DNA of 64,000 nucleotides from Amaurobius ferox (GCA_951213105.1 OX578146.1:52656775-52720774), one strand, 5' to 3'; shown: positions 48,416 to 63,750, counted from the stretch's first letter. Numbers and translations: made by a program. Notes: generated by a model from the sequence alone, not told the origin.

Positions 48416-49397
48416 CCATAACTTTATTTTTATTTATTTTTATCACAAGAAAAAATTTCTAGTGGGAGGGGGTTTGGTAACCAAATATTTTGCTTTCTAT
48501 TTCTCCATATATTGTTTCTTCGAAATTTAATGGATTCGGGGGAGGGGGGGGGCATGACCTCCGAATTCCCCTCCTTGGCGACGCCACTGAATCTCTTCAA
48601 ATGTATGTTTAAATTATCCAGTAAAAAGAAAGCATTGGTGTTTAAGTGTAATTTGTTGTGCTCTATTAAAGTAAACAATATTTAAACAATAATAGGGGAG
48701 ATGGAATTTTATATCCTATCACTAGTTGGGTGTGCACTTTTGCATTACTACATGTGAGTTAGGGATGACTATAAGACATTAAGTAAGGAACAATAAATAG
48801 ATCGTTAATTAGAAAAATCTAGGCAATAAGCAAATATTGTAAGAAAACATACTTGATATTTGTTAAACTTTTAGCATTTAAAGCAGAGAGTCAGCCATTT
48901 TTCCTTAGCTACGGTATTCGGTTTCAACCTCATCATTGTCGAAGGACTTTTGGCTTCCATGCCAAAATGCACTCCCCCCCACCCCATTTGTTTTTCAGAA
49001 TCAGAAATTTAATTTTAATGATAAAGCAGGGTTCATCAACGAAAGTCCACCACCACCATATCGTAAAAACAATTACGCAAAACACCGTTGGAAGTTTCCA
49101 GTTTTTATTAAATTTAGACAAATACCGCCCCCCCTCCTCACCCCAAATAAATAAAGTGAAGTAAATCATAAAAATAAATCATAATAATAAATAATAAATA
49201 AATCATGCCTGTTCAAAATACGCTATCGAGTATTATCAAAATAGGTATAAATACTCGTATAATAGATATCCACTAATACACACCAAAAAAGTATGGGTAG
49301 AAAGACACAAAAAAATGGATTTGTTGATACTAGAATGACAAGTGCATTTTACAGCTAATTTAAACAGGTATATTTCCAGTTATACACTTAGAAATGA

Positions 49398-50156
49398 AAG
49401 TGGGCAGCACATAACTTTCCCTACAACCGCAGATTCATTTTCTCTTTTTTCATTATTAATAATTCATTAAATTGAGTTCAATTGCACAAAATAACACTGA
49501 ATTTGCACTTTTAATTCATTTTTTGTTTTTATTTGGTAACTTGACATTTGTTCAAAAGCAGCGTAACCAAAATTCAAAAACACTAAAATATCTCAAGAAC
49601 GGTTAGGCCTAGAACAATGGGGTTGGTCTTATTCTTTTCATAGTCAAAAAGTACGAATTACACAAGCATTTAATTTTTACATTTGAGCATATATAATCAG
49701 TCTTTTATCTCAGATTTTGGCGATTTTTGCGGGTCATTTCGTTAAAAATGGCAGGTTTTTGTTTTCCGATTCGTACCAAAGTCTAGTCAGCACCATGGTA
49801 GTCTGCAAATGACTTATCTGCCAAATTTTCTGACATTTGGTCAATTACTTTTTTAGCTAGAGTGGATATGAGATTATTGGGGGCCATTTCGCAAAACAAA
49901 GAAAAAAAAAGCGAGTTTTTGTATCCTGCTTCACAAGCGACTTATGAAATTTTATTAAATTTGGTCTATTAAACTGAGTTAAAGTCGATACGTACATTGC
50001 ACACACAGACACACACACAGAGAGGTCATACTAAAAATAGTTTTTTTCGTGTTCCAGAAGTTCCAAATCATGTAAATCCTTTGGAAACTCAAATTCTGAT
50101 TTTCGACACGATTTCAATACTTTCCCTATACATTACCATGTATTGCAGAGAAAGTA
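49398..50156 (+). mobile_element. Family B unit 1, copy 2
   Basis: Same as copy 1, lying downstream of the duplicated transporter gene. Confidence 0.75.
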
Positions 50157-50768
50157 AATAGGTACCTATGTCGATGTGAATGTGTTATTTTATTCATTTA
50201 CATGATAAATACATGAAATAATGGATATCTTTTATTTTACGCTTAAAATACAGACCTAAACACATGAAGAAGTAACATGATATGTTTATTTTACGCACTT
50301 CTTTACCTGTTTAACTGATTCTCTTTTAAAGAACCCTTTTAAGAAGGTAAGCAAGTGGGTAGCTGATAAACAGGTGCGTAAAATGGCCTGCTTAAAACAA
50401 TCCTTTCAGCTTAAAATACAATATACTCATATTTTTCAGTGTAATTCTTATATAAATTAATAAAATCACACATCCATATAGATATAGTTGACTTTTCATG
50501 TGTGTAACTGTAAATTTGACTGTTTAAAAGAGTCATTCTAATATCAATAAACACAGTTTTTGTTTCTTTTTATCCACATTTTTACTATGTAAAATATTCT
50601 TCAAACACTGTTTATATTAACCGTATGATTTCGTTAGCTCTAATACCAATGGTAAGTGTTATTATTTGGTGAAAGTTTTCCGTATATTGATTTCCATGTG
50701 AAAGTACAATATATGGAAAAATTCATTAAGTGGATTCAACTGAAATAACAAAGCTAAATTAAATTTAC

Positions 50769-51674
50769 TTATAACAAAAGATACTTAAACATCTTCCTTG
50801 TATTTGATTCTTCTGGCAACGCAATCAGCCATTTTGTGAATCCAATGATACTTATGGAAACTATGACAAGAGAGGCTCCGCTTATGCTATAAATATCTGG
50901 GCTAACATTAAAGAACACAATTTGGAACACCATTGCGACAACAATAGCCATAGAAGCTTTCAGAACTGACACAACACCAACAGATTCAATCTGAATAGCA
51001 CGTATAAGAGTACACTGACCAATAAAACCGAATATGACAATTGCTACAACTGCGATCTGATCCCAACCACAGCGTGAACAGGCAAAATATGAAAATTTTA
51101 CATTGATAGCACCATTCTCAACCACACCTATAAAGCCGACATACATGATTGTAACTGAATAGTGAACATATTTCATTTTCAGCAATGCCACGAAGCTCAC
51201 GGAGAAGATTAGAACAGAGCCCACTGCAGAAGCGAGGCCTCCAATATAGGTATAATCAAGTTGAGTGTTACCTTTTCTATTCAAGAGTTCCTGTAACCGA
51301 ACTGATATAAGCACCCCACAAAGGGTTATCACTAAGGCTAAACCCTGCACCAATCCACAATGCTCTTTCAGGTAGAGACGAACCATGATAGTGGTTACTG
51401 CTGGTGTGGTCGACATCACAATGGCTGCTTCAGCAAGTGGTAGATATCTGAATGCTGTATAATTTAAATACACGGCAGTTGCACAGAGGAACCCTCTTAC
51501 TACCAACATTAATCTGTCATCTTTAGAACCAAATACCTCTTTGAGGCAATAAACAACTATAGGAAGACTTCCTGTCCAAATTCCAGCAAATATCAGTAGG
51601 CAAAGTTGTCCTGGACTCATGTATGACAGCTGTTGCACAAATACTGCTACCATGGTGAGGGAAATCGAAGTCAT
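50769..51674 (-). CDS. SLC35G1-like EamA-family membrane transporter, copy 2
   Basis: The predicted 301-residue protein is identical to the first copy. At least 1 kb on each side is duplicated too, so any local promoter and 3' UTR came with it. If the duplication is real, two identical genes lie 32 kb apart in the same orientation. If upstream exons lie outside the repeat, one copy would be partial: exons left of the window cannot serve a minus-strand gene, so they would need to lie to the right, beyond 51674 for this copy and beyond 19627 for the first. Confidence 0.83.
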   Translation of the reverse strand: MTSISLTMVAVFVQQLSYMSPGQLCLLIFAGIWTGSLPIVVYCLKEVFGSKDDRLMLVVRGFLCATAVYLNYTAFRYLPLAEAAIVMSTTPAVTTIMVRLYLKEHCGLVQGLALVITLCGVLISVRLQELLNRKGNTQLDYTYIGGLASAVGSVLIFSVSFVALLKMKYVHYSVTIMYVGFIGVVENGAINVKFSYFACSRCGWDQIAVVAIVIFGFIGQCTLIRAIQIESVGVVSVLKASMAIVVAMVFQIVFFNVSPDIYSISGASLVIVSISIIGFTKWLIALPEESNTRKMFKYLLL

Positions 51675-52266
51675 TGCTATATAAAACAGTAATTGAAAAG
51701 ATTGACAGTTGATAGTTTTAAGCGCATCATATACCTTGCAGTTGCTTTTAAGTGTATGTTCCGTAGAATTTGTACTTGCAGGTGCAAATCCCTCACGTAG
51801 TATACCTTTTCCTTATGAACCATGGTTGTTCTTATTCGTTTATAGAGCCAGTTGAAAAGTCTTCCTAAAAGGGAAGAAAAATTCAGTTAAGTATAGTATA
51901 GTAGATCCAGATACGAGGTCCAAAATCGATCCAGAGAAGGAGAGCATGATCGGACATTACATTTCAACTTCGGCCCGCTGTGCACATTATCCCTTTAAAA
52001 ACATTTGATGTGGGCAGGACATGACTTTCCTTATATAATGCAGTAAATTTACTTCTTTTACAGTTAAAAAATAATGTATAAGATCCGCGGTATTGTGTTT
52101 TTAACGTTGAATTGTACATTTGGCCATTTTCAGGAAGACAACACATAAAACTATTTCAAAGTACCCAATTAACTTATATTTAGCGAAACTCTAAATAATC
52201 AACTATCAATATTGATAGTATCCTTAATAAGCTATATAGTCTATACATTAAAATATTTTAATCATT

Positions 52267-53057
52267 AATTCAACAATTAGGCGTCATTTTCATTAATTTG
52301 GCGTCATTTTTGTAATTTTGACGATATATTCGTCAATCTGGGGCGAAATGTCACCAAGTTGGCAATACTATGATTGTTTATTTGCCAAGTTAGCCAAATG
52401 CATCACTAAGTGTTACAAACAAACGGAGAGAAGAATATTTCTTATATACTAGAATGTATGCCCTTCATATGACGGAAATCAGCATTTTTGAAACATTACT
52501 TCCCATTTGGCGTCAGTTTTATCAATTTGGCGACGTTTTTGTTACTTTGGTAACATGTAAAATATTCGCTAAGTTGGCGACGTCCCGCTAAATTTCACGT
52601 CAAGCGATACGGACGGACGGATGGAGAAATGGGTTATTCTTATAGTCTACTCTTATTCTCTTTCCAAGATATTGAACTTTCATCAATTAGTCGCCATTTC
52701 TTTGATTTAGCATCGATTTCATCAATTTGGCGAAATTTTATCAATTGGGTGACATTTTCGTCAATTCGGCAACATTCAACATTTAAAAAGTCAGCAACTT
52801 GGAGATCTTCCGACAAATTCATCACCAAATTTTTGCCAAACGTTACAGACGGAAAAATAAGTTTTTCTTATAATAGATTCTTATATTCTTTCCAAGACAG
52901 TGAATTTTGGTCAATTACTCATCATTTTCATTAATTTAGCGTCATTTTTGTCAATATGGCGACATATCTGCTAATTTAGCAACATTTGAAAAAGTCGCCA
53001 TGTTTGCGATATTCCGTCAAATTCGTCGCCAAGCGTTATGGACGGAGATATAAGTTA
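52267..53057 (+). repeat. Expanded TTGGC/GCCAA module, copy 2
   Basis: Second copy of the 200-230 bp unit array. The isolated family A end fragment is at 52007-52082. Confidence 0.75.
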
Positions 53058-53601
53058 TTCTAATAGCAGAGTCATTCCATACAAAATCAACCAATGGTGG
53101 TTGCATGACCATTTTTGAAAATTTTTAAATTTTGCACAAATGTTCCTACATACTTCAGCAGATAAAAAACGATTTTTAAATTTTCTTTTTATCTAGCTCG
53201 TTTATTTTGTACAGCCATTTTTTCAACATAGCAGACTGCAAATTTGATGAATTTTTATGTTCAAGCAAATTTAAATATCTTGGAACTCAAAAGAGTTAGA
53301 TACTTAGAATTAAAACAATTTTACTGTCCTTTAAGTAGTCTACATTTCATGCTATTGTAAGGTTTGTGCAACTGCAACCTGGGGGGGGCTGAAATTTAGC
53401 GTTGAAATTCAGTATCAGTTTAGCTGAAAAAGCAGATTTTAGGCTTTTTAAATATAATGAAGGGGACAATATAACTAAATGTAATAAAAATTTGAAGTTT
53501 GAAGCTTTTCTGGTTTCATTGATATGGAGCGATAAGTGAGTCCTAAAAGTAACACATCTTAATTTTTATTTATCCATAAAGTTTGATATCTTTTATTAAA
53601 A

Positions 53602-54444
53602 ATCTTATGGGGGCAGCACATGACTTTCCTTATATAATGCAATGAATTTACTACTTTTACAGTAAAATAAAAATAGATTATTATAGTAGATATTTATATT
53701 CTTTCCAAGATATTGAATTTTCGTCAACGAGTCGTCATTTTCATTGATTTAGCGTCATTTTTATCCATTTGGCGAGTTTTTCGTTAATTTAGCAACAATG
53801 AAAAAATTCGCCAAGTTGGCGACATCCCACCAAATTCGTCGCCAAAATCTCGCCAAGCGTTATGTGCGGAGAAATAAGTTATTCTTACAGCAGATAAATG
53901 ACTGTTGGCGTTCAAATACAAAAGTATTACTCAAAGTATATTTTTTCATGAATGGAACGACCTAGATCCACGAGAATGATGTCACAAATTTATCGCATTG
54001 TATTACATATGAAAAGTGAACATGTTTCTCAATAGGAAATATTTCTTTTATTTTACATGATTTTTTGATAATTTTTTTGAAAAATGTGCAATATCCCGAG
54101 AACGGTTCCTGTTAGCGTTCTAAAATTTATGTCAATCGTTTTCTAATGAAAAATTACATAAGAAATGTCTATATGCGTAACTTTATTAGAGGTTTTGATT
54201 TTTGGACGATTTTTTCAAAATTTCAAAAGACGCTAAATCAATGTAAATGATGACTAATTGACGAAAATTCAATATCTTAGAAAAAATATAAGTATCTAGT
54301 ATAAGAAAAACGTATTACTTTCCATAAATACATAATGTATAAGGAAAGTATTGTGACGATGCCGAAAATTCGAATTCGAGTTTTCGACGGGAGAGCACGT
54401 TTCAAGCATCCCTGATCACGAATCAAACACTTTTGAAGTGATGG

Positions 54445-54481
<37 letters not shown>

Positions 54482-55300
54482 AGTGAGTCTGTGGAGACGA
54501 TAACTGACGAACGAATGGACCGATTCGAACGAAATTTGGTACAAAACTCACAATCCGCAAACACTGGAAGCCTATTGCTTTTAAACGCAATCGAATGTTC
54601 AGAACCCCCTAAATTTTCGAGTGAATTTTTGAAAAAATCGTCAAAAAATCAAAACCGCTAATAAAGTTACGCAAATAGACATTTCTTACGTAATTTTTCA
54701 TTAGAAAACGATTGACATAAATTTTAGAACGATAATATGAACCGTTCCTGAGATATTGCACATTTTTCAATAAACTTATCAAAAAGTTATATAAAATAAA
54801 AAAAATATTTCCTGTTAAGAAACATGTTCGCTTTTCATATGTAATACCATGCGATAAATTTGGTGACATCATTCTCGTGGATCGAGCTCGTTCCATTTAT
54901 GAGAATAGATACTTCGAGTAATACTTTTGTATTTGAACGTCAATAGTCATTTATCTGCTATAAGAAAAGCTTATTTCTCCATCAGTAAAGCTTGGCGAGA
55001 TTTTGGCAACGAATTTGGCGGAATTTCGCCAACTTGGCGAAATGTTGTCAAATTAACGAAAATCTCGCCAAATGGATTAAAATGACGCTAAATCAATGAA
55101 AATGACGACTAATTGTCGAAAATTCAATATCTTGGAAAGAATATAAGTATCTACTATAAGAAAAACCTATTTTTACTTTCCTTATATACATAATGTATAA
55201 GGAAAGTATTGTGACGGGGTCGAAAATTCGAATTCGAGTTTTCGACGGGAGAGCACGTTTCAAGCATCCCTGATCATGAATCAAACATTTTTGAAGTGAT

Positions 55301-55339
<39 letters not shown>

Positions 55340-56205
55340 AGTGAGCCTGTGGAGACGATAACTGACGAACGAATGGACCGATTCGAACCAAATTTGGTAC
55401 AAGAATCACAATCCGTAAACACTGGAAGCCTATTGTTTTTATACGCAATCGAATGCTCAGAACCCCCCCCCCTAAATTTTCGAATGAAATTTTGAAAAAA
55501 TCGTCAAAAAATTAAAACCTCTAATAAAGTTACGCAAATAGACATTTCTTATGTAATTTTTCATTAGAAAACGATTGACATAAATTTTAGAACGCTAGCA
55601 TGAACCGTTCAAGGGATATTCTACATTTTTCAAAAAAATTATCAAAAAGTCATATAAAATAAAAAAAAATATTTCCTATTGAGAAACATGTTCACTTTTC
55701 ATATGTAATACCATGCGATAAATTGAGTGCCATCATTCTCGTGGATCTAGCTCGTTCCATTCATGAAAATACTTTTGAATAATACTTTTGTATTTGAACG
55801 CCAATAGTCATTTATCTGCTGTAAGAAAAACTTTTTCCTTAGTGCATAACGCTTGGCGAGATTTTGGCGACGAATTTGGCGGAATGTCGCCAACTAGGCG
55901 ACTTTTTTGAAATGTTGCCAAATTAATGAAAATCTCGCCAAATGGATAAAAATGATGCTAAATCAATGAAAATGACGACTAATTGTCAAAAATTCAATAT
56001 CTTGGAAATAATATTAGTTTTTAATTATAAAGAATATTAATTCTACTATAAGAAAAACCTATTTTTTTACTGTAAAAGTAGTAAATTCATTACATTATAT
56101 AAGGAAAGTCATGTGTTGCCCACATCAGATTTTTTTTAACTGTAAAAGTAGTAAATCCTTTGTATTATATGAGGAAAGTCATGTGCTGCCCACATCAGGT
56201 TTTTT
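53602..56205. mobile_element. Family A block, copy 2
   Basis: One plus-oriented truncated unit (53602-54230), then two minus-oriented units (54231-55173 and 55174-56137) and the duplicated end module (56138-56205). Confidence 0.8.
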
Positions 56206-56839
56206 ATATAATTAAACGGCATAAGACATCGATACATCTACTCATCACTAAAAACTGCGTAGAACAGGGAGAAATAATATGAGCTGATTCATACATTTTA
56301 GTTCAGAATTGTCATAGCATTCTGCAACAAGTAATAGTCACAATCAGAAAATGGCGCTCTTTTATATATGCATATTATTAACTTCTTCTTTTAAATACAA
56401 ACCATGTTTGTCAGGTTTGGATACTTTTAGCCAATTTGGCTATTTCTGATCATGATTGGCTAGTTTTTTTTTAACTTTGAATTTCCAAGCTAAAATTTTA
56501 AATAAATTTTCATTAAAAATTATTTATGATTTTCAATTATTCATAATTCATAATTTTCTAATTTTTATGATTTGGAGGATTAATAATAAGAATAAATAGA
56601 AAATTTGAAACAAAGTTGTCCATGTTTTATAAATTAATATACAAGATTTTAGAACTTCCTCATCGCCCCATATCTATAAAACCAGAAAAGTCTCAAACTC
56701 CAAATTTTTACTACAATTAGTTATTATATAGTACCTGACTCTCTGTAAGTTTCAGATTTTTCCCGGTTCCCCCGCCAGAGATATTAAGGCTTAAATATTT
56801 GTACATTTGAAAAAGTCGCCATGTTTGGGACTTAATAAA

Positions 56840-57655
56840 ATAACAAGAAAAATCAATCATGCATAAAGCATTGATTATGAAACACTTTCCAACTCCAATG
56901 CAATTTTATTTAAACATCTCTAAAATGCGAAACATTCTTCGGTAATATTTTACAAATTATCACAATACTACACTAATTTATTATATTTGAAAACGTAAAA
57001 CTTCATCGAAAAAAATGAATTTCATTCAAATGACGGTATTGAAATAAAAATTGCCTGGTTTAAACATCTCTAAAATGCAATACATTCCTCAGTAATCTTT
57101 TTTAAATTATCACAATGCTACAATAATTTATTATATTTCAAAACTTCATCGAAAACAACTGAAATTTATTCAAATGACGTCATCGAAATATAACACGCCC
57201 GGCTCTCTCTATAAAAGCAGGATTTCAGTCATAAATATTTATCCATTCATTTCATTCATCACAATACCATAATAATTTATTTTATTTAAAAACTTAAGAC
57301 CATGGAGGCACAACTAATTAAACTCTATGCTTAAAACTTCATCGAAAAAATCGTCCTTCTCTATGTAAAATCAATGAATATTTCATTCATATCAGCTATA
57401 TTACGGACTCCATGAGCTAAATAATTTTGAGTTAAAGAAATGCAGCAATTTTTATACAACTCATTCTACATATTTTGCTGTTTACATTTTCCATAAATGA
57501 AAAGTAGGCTTCGTTGTAGAAATAATCAAATTTGGATGATCATTTAAACTCAAATATATTGTAATTGCGTTGTTTCAGTATATAGATACACAGAATTTAA
57601 GCAAAGATAAAGCGGTTTTAGAACGGATACAACACTCAATATGAATTAAAAAGAC
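56840..57655 (+). repeat. Promoter-bearing direct repeat D1, copy 2
   Basis: TGACGTCA at 57175-57182 and TATAAAAG at 57210-57217. Confidence 0.7.
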
Positions 57656-58288
57656 CTTAAAAAATCACGATTTTGAAACAAGATGGATGCCATATATCAT
57701 TTTGAAGTGGGTCACGTGATCTTTTCATATCATGGTCACGTGACGCTTCATATAAGAGGTGTAATTATTATTTTAATTTTTATTTAAAAAAGTAATGAAT
57801 ATATTTCGCTGAATTTTTTTTATATATTTTTTGGAACCATTTGAATATTACCTATAATTTTCGAAGCAATTTGTGAATTTTAAATCCGCTTAAAAAATGT
57901 TCGAAAAATTAGGCCCCATAGGGCTCAATGTATTTCATTTTTTCAACCCGGATTCAATCCAAAACTAATTGAGTGATATGATTCATTTATATTCCCATAG
58001 GTCCTACAGACCGTCTGAACAACATACTAAAATTTCATTTTGTTTAAGTCATTTTTAAGGCAGTTATCGTGCTAACGGACAGACAGACAGACAGACAGAA
58101 TGAACAAAGTCATAAACACTTTTCAACTTTGTTGTAAAGTCTTAATAAATAAGTAAACAAATGCAAGTATGTATTTGATTTTGAAATTTTACATAATTTT
58201 TCAAAACGAAGAACAAAACTCACAGACGATTTTTTCTTTCCTTTAACTCTAATTTAGCCGTTTCAAATGCTTATAGTAACATAATTTA

Positions 58289-59089
58289 AACAAGAAATAT
58301 CAATCATGCTTAAAGCATTGATTATGAAACACTTTCCAACTTCAATGCAATTTTATTTAAACATCTCTAAAATGCAATACATTCCTCGGTAATATTTTAA
58401 AACTTATCACAATACTACATTAATTTATTATATTTGAAACCCTAAACCTTCATCGAAGAAAATGAACTTCATTCAAATAACGGCATTGAAATAAAAATTG
58501 CCGGGTTTAAACATCTCTAAAATGCGATACATTCCTCGGTAATATTTTTAAAATTATCATAATACTGCGATAATTTATTATGTTTGAAAACATCATCGAA
58601 AACAACTGAAATTCATTCAAATGACGTCATAGAAAATTTAACACGGCTGGCTCTCTCTATAAAAGCAGCATTTCATTCATAACATTTTCCCATTCATTTC
58701 ATTCATCACAATAATATAATAATTTATTTTATTTAAAAATTAAAGAAGAACTACAAGTAATTAAACTCTATGTTTAAAATTTCATCTAAAAATCGTCCTT
58801 CTCTGTGTAAAATCAATGAATATTTCATTCATAACAGCTATATTACAGACTCCATGAGCTAAATAATTTTGCGTTAAAGAAATACAGCAATTCTTATACA
58901 ACTCATTCGACGTGTTTTGCTGTTTACATTTTACATAAGTGAAAAATAGGCTTCTTTGTAGAAATAATCAAATTTGGATGATCATTTAAACTCAAATATA
59001 TTGTAATTGCGTTGTTTCAGTATGTAGATGCACAGATTTTAAGCAAAAATAACTCGGTTTTAGGACGGATACAACACTCAAGATGAACA
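58289..59089 (+). repeat. Promoter-bearing direct repeat D2, copy 2
   Basis: TGACGTCA at 58622-58629 and TATAAAAG at 58658-58665. Confidence 0.7.
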
Positions 59090-59097
59090 CTCAATCA

Positions 59098-59865
59098 AAT
59101 TTATTTTCTCTTTATTTCATTAATCAGTCGTTAAATCGAGTTTAATTGCAATAAATAACACGTATAATTAATTGAAAGTACACTGAATTTATGCTTTTAA
59201 TTCAGCTTTCGTTTTCATTTGGTAATTTACTTTTTCTCAAAACCCGCGTAGCAAAAATTCGAAAAAACTGAAATATCTCGAGAACGGCTAGTCCTAGAGT
59301 AATAGGACTGGTCTTATTCTTTTCATCGTCCAACATTAAATATAGGACAAGTATATAATTAATGCATTCGAGCATACGTAGTACTTTATTTTAGATATAA
59401 ACAATTTTTGAGAGCCATTTCGTGAAGAAAGGCAGTACTTTTTCCGATCATTTTTTCCGAATAGTACCAAAATCTAATCAGCACCAGGGTATCGCACAAG
59501 TGACTTATCTACCTGATTTTGTGAAATTTGGTGGATTAGTTTTTTAGTTAGATTGGAGACAGACAGTTCTTTGCGGCCATTTCGGAAAAAAGAACGCATG
59601 TTCTGTTATTCCGAATTACACCAAAATCGAATCAGTACCAGGATCTCCCACAAGTGACTACTTACCCATAAATATTTATGAAATTTAATCAATTGGTTTT
59701 TTAGTTAGAATGGATACATATATTGCACAGACAGACGCACACACACACAGACGTCACGCTAAAAATAGATTTTTCGTGTTCTAGAGGTCTCAAAACATGT
59801 AGATCTATCTAAAACATACGATTCCAAAACTTTTCCTATACATTACCATATATTGCAGGGAACAT
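59098..59865 (+). mobile_element. Family B unit 2, copy 2
   Basis: Same truncated unit as in copy 1. Confidence 0.75.
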
Positions 59866-60054
59866 AATAAAAAGGCGTACGTCGGGTGTAAAATACGGTC
59901 GTACTAGGGCGTAGCCGTGGATGTTTCTTGCGGGTTAAAAGCGTATTAAGTATCGGCAACGCGGGCGTAGCGAAACCACGTATGTGCTTTCGCAGCGAAG
60001 ACGTGTCCGTAAAATACGACATAACTTTTAAACCAAACATCGTACAAGTATGAT

Positions 60055-60471
60055 ACAAAGTTGTTTCTATGCCAACGGCCGTACCGTGCTGAAAACACCG
60101 GTTCTCGTTAGATCACCGAAGTCAGGCAGCATCGGGAGCGGTTAGTACTTGGGTGGGTGACCACCTGGGAACACCGCGTGCTGTTGGCAATTTTCGGGCG
60201 CGGTAGCCCGGTGGTTTGCGCGCTGGATTTGCACGCTGCCACAACTGCCGCCTTGTTCATGCGGAGTACGATCACGTTAAACATTTGGGTCCGTAAGGCC
60301 TTCCGAGAGGTTGGTGGTAGGGGAAGGAGGGTACGATCCCTGTGGATGCCTCCCCCTCTGTGTTCCGGTCTAAATTGGGTGGCACTTCCCGGCCGTCCAA
60401 ACAGTTACCTTACACCTTTCTGGTAGATCGGACGGTCTGGGTCTCAACAACAACAACAAAGTTGTTTCTAT
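60055..60471 (+). mobile_element. 5S rRNA-derived composite SINE, copy 2
   Basis: Same insertion with the same flanking duplications (60055-60070 and 60456-60471), so it was copied as part of the 32 kb block and is not a second insertion. Confidence 0.88.
60071..60188 (+). rRNA. 5S rRNA-like sequence forming the SINE head, copy 2
   Basis: Identical to the copy 1 head, with the same TTTT just behind it. Confidence 0.8.
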
Positions 60472-61007
60472 AGACCGCATCAAAAGCTTTAAAATGCGAC
60501 TTAAACGAACTATCTAAGTTGAAAATCAAAAAGGTATAACGTTATAAAATTTGAGTAAAGTTAGTGATTGTGACATACTTCTTCTTCTGCTTAAAGTGAA
60601 AATTCCAATCGAGTTATATATATTGCATACATATATATATTGCATAGACAGACACACACACAGATGTCACGCTAAAAATAAAATTTTCGTGTTCTAGAGG
60701 TCACAAAACAATTGACGAAGTTGTTTGAGGTTTAATTTATTTGACAGATAATAAGCTAACATAACTCAATTAAAAATTTTAATTAAAAAAATTAAAATTT
60801 CTAATTTTAGATTGCAAACCCAAAATCCTTAAACTAAGCTACAGAAATGTGTAATTAACTTACTTAATGTGAGATGTATTTAGCTGACAGATAATTAGGC
60901 TACATAGAATCCTTCATAAATTCAAATTTCAAAAATTAATTTTTCTATTTTTTAATCATCGGAAACCGATCATTTATATACTCTGTTTCTGAAGAAAGCA
61001 AAATCAA

Positions 61008-63750
61008 TCTGACGTGAGCAGCACATGACTTTCCCTGCAGACTGAAATTCATACTTTCTTTATTTCTTTAATAATTCATTAGATTCGGTTTAACTGCACC
61101 AAATAATACTAAATTTGCATTTGTAATTCAATTTTTACTTTTATTTGGTAATTGGACATTTTTCCGAAATCGGCGTAAAAAAAATGCAAGAAATCTCAAA
61201 TATCTTGAGAACGGTTAGTCCCAAAGTATAATGGAATGTGTTTATTATTTCCCCCTTCAAAATTTGCGTATAAAGCAAGAATTTACAGTTCAAGAGAACA
61301 GTTAGTCCTAAAGAATAATAGAGTGTGTTATATTATTTTTTCATAAAAATTGCGTATAAAACAAGAATTTAATTCATACATTTGGGCATACGTTTTTTTT
61401 TCTTACCAAAATGTAATCGGCACCAGAATATCCCACAAGTAACTTATCTACCAAATTTTGTGAAATTTGGTCAATTAGTATTTTAGCTAGCGCGGATAAA
61501 TGAAATATTTACAGACCATTTCACAGGCGGGTTCTGTTTTTACGAATCGTACCAAAAATTAATCAGCACCAAGGTAACATCCAAGTGACTTACTTAAAAA
61601 ATTTTGTGAAATTCGGTCTATTAGTTTTTGAGTTAGAGTGGATATATACATTGCACAAACACACAGCCAGACACGCAAACAGATACACAGACAGACACAC
61701 ACACAGACGTCATGGTAAAAATAGTTTCTTCGTATTCTAGAGGTCTCGACACATGTAGATCTGTCGAAAACTCGAGTTGCGATTTTCGACATGATTCCAA
61801 TACTTTCCCTATACATTACCATGCATTGCAGGGAAAGTAAACATCTGATGTGGACAGCATATGACTTTCCCTGCAGACTTAAAGTCATATTTTCTTTATT
61901 TCGTTAATAATTCATTAGATTGAGTTTAATTGCAAAAAAATAACACTAAAGTTGCATCTTTAATTTAATTTTTGTTTTTATTTGGAAAATGGACATTTTT
62001 CCGATAGCGGAGTAATAAAAATGAAGAAATCTTAAATATCTTGAGAACGGATAGTCCTAGAGTATAATAGAATGTGTTATATTCTTTTCCTCGTCAAAAA
62101 TTACGTATAAAAAAGAATTTAATTGATACATTTCATCATATGTAGTCTTTTTTTTTATGTTTTTATGGGCCATTTAGTAAAAACAGGCAAGTTGTTATTT
62201 TCCAAATCGTACCAAAATCGAATCAGCACCAGAGTGTCCCAAAAGTAACTTATCTTCCAAATTCCAAATATTGTAAAATTTGGTCAATTATAGTATTTTA
62301 GCTAGGGGGGATACATGAAATTTTTGCGGGCCATTTCATAAAAAAGGCGGGTTCTTCTCTTCCGGATCGTACCAAATTCTGATCAGCACCATAATATTTA
62401 ATAAGTAACTTATCTACCAAATTTTGTGAAATTTGGTAAATTACTATTTTGGCTACAGCGGATAAGTGAAATTTTTACGGGCCGTTTCACAAAAAAAAGG
62501 CGAGTTCTGTATTTACGAATCGTACCAAACACTAATCAGCACCGGGGTCACATCCAAGTGACTTACCTACCAAATTTTATGAAATTCGGTCCATTAGTTT
62601 TTGAGTGGATACATACATTTGAGAGTGGATACATACATTGCACAGACACACAGACAGACACACACACAGACGTCACACTAAAATTAGTTTTTTCGTATTC
62701 TAGAGGTCTCGAAACGTGTAGATCCTTCGAAAACTCGAGTTACGATTTTCGGCATGATTCCAATACTTTCCCTATACATTACCATGTATTGCAGGGAAAG
62801 TAAAAATCTGATGTGGGCAGCACATGACTTTCCCTGCAGACTTATATTCACGTTCTCCTTATTTTAATTAAATTTAATTCACTTTTAATTCAAATTTCGT
62901 TCTATCTTGATAAGACTTGTTTTCAAAGGTGGTGTAGAGAAAATACGAAAAAACTAAAATATCTCGAGAACAGCTAGTTCTAGTGTAATGTGGTCGGTCT
63001 TATTCTTTTCTTCGTTAAAAATTACGCATTAAACAAGCATTTAATGGATATATTTGAGCATACGTAGTTTTTTATTATAGATCTTGGCAATTTTTGCGAG
63101 CCATTTCGTAAAAAAAGGCAGGTTGTTCTTTTCCGAATAATACCAAAATCTAATCAGCACCAGAGTATTCCCCAAGTAACTTATCTATCAAATTTTGTGA
63201 AATTTGGCCAATTAATAGTTTAGTTAGAGTGGATACATGACATTATTGCGGGCCATTTCGTAAAAAAAGGCAGGTTGTTCTTTTCCGAATCGTACCAAAA
63301 TCTAATCAGCACCAGAGTATCGTACAAGTAACTTATCTACCAAATTTTGTGAAATTTGATAAATTAGTATTTTAGCTAGATTGGATGCATGGAATTTTTA
63401 CGGGCCATTTCGCAAAAAAAGGCGGGTTCTGTTTTTACGAATTCTACCAAAAACTAATCAGCAACAGGGTTTCACCCAAGTGACTTTCACACCAAATTTT
63501 ACGAAATGTGGTCCATTAGTTTTTTAGTTAGAGTGGATACATCCATTGCACAGACACACAAGCAGACAGGCACAGAGACAGACACACAGACAGACACACA
63601 CACACACACACGTCAAAATAGATTTTTCGTATTCTAGAGGTCTCGAAACGTGTAGATCCGTCAAAAACTAGAGTTGTGATTTTCGGCATAATTCTAATAC
63701 TTTCCAATACTTTTCCCTGCAATACACTATCATGTATTGCAGGGAAAGTA
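61008..63750 (+). mobile_element. Row of three family B units, copy 2
   Basis: Units at 61008-61839, 61844-62802 and 62807-63750, head to tail, each ending in its stem-loop. Confidence 0.85.
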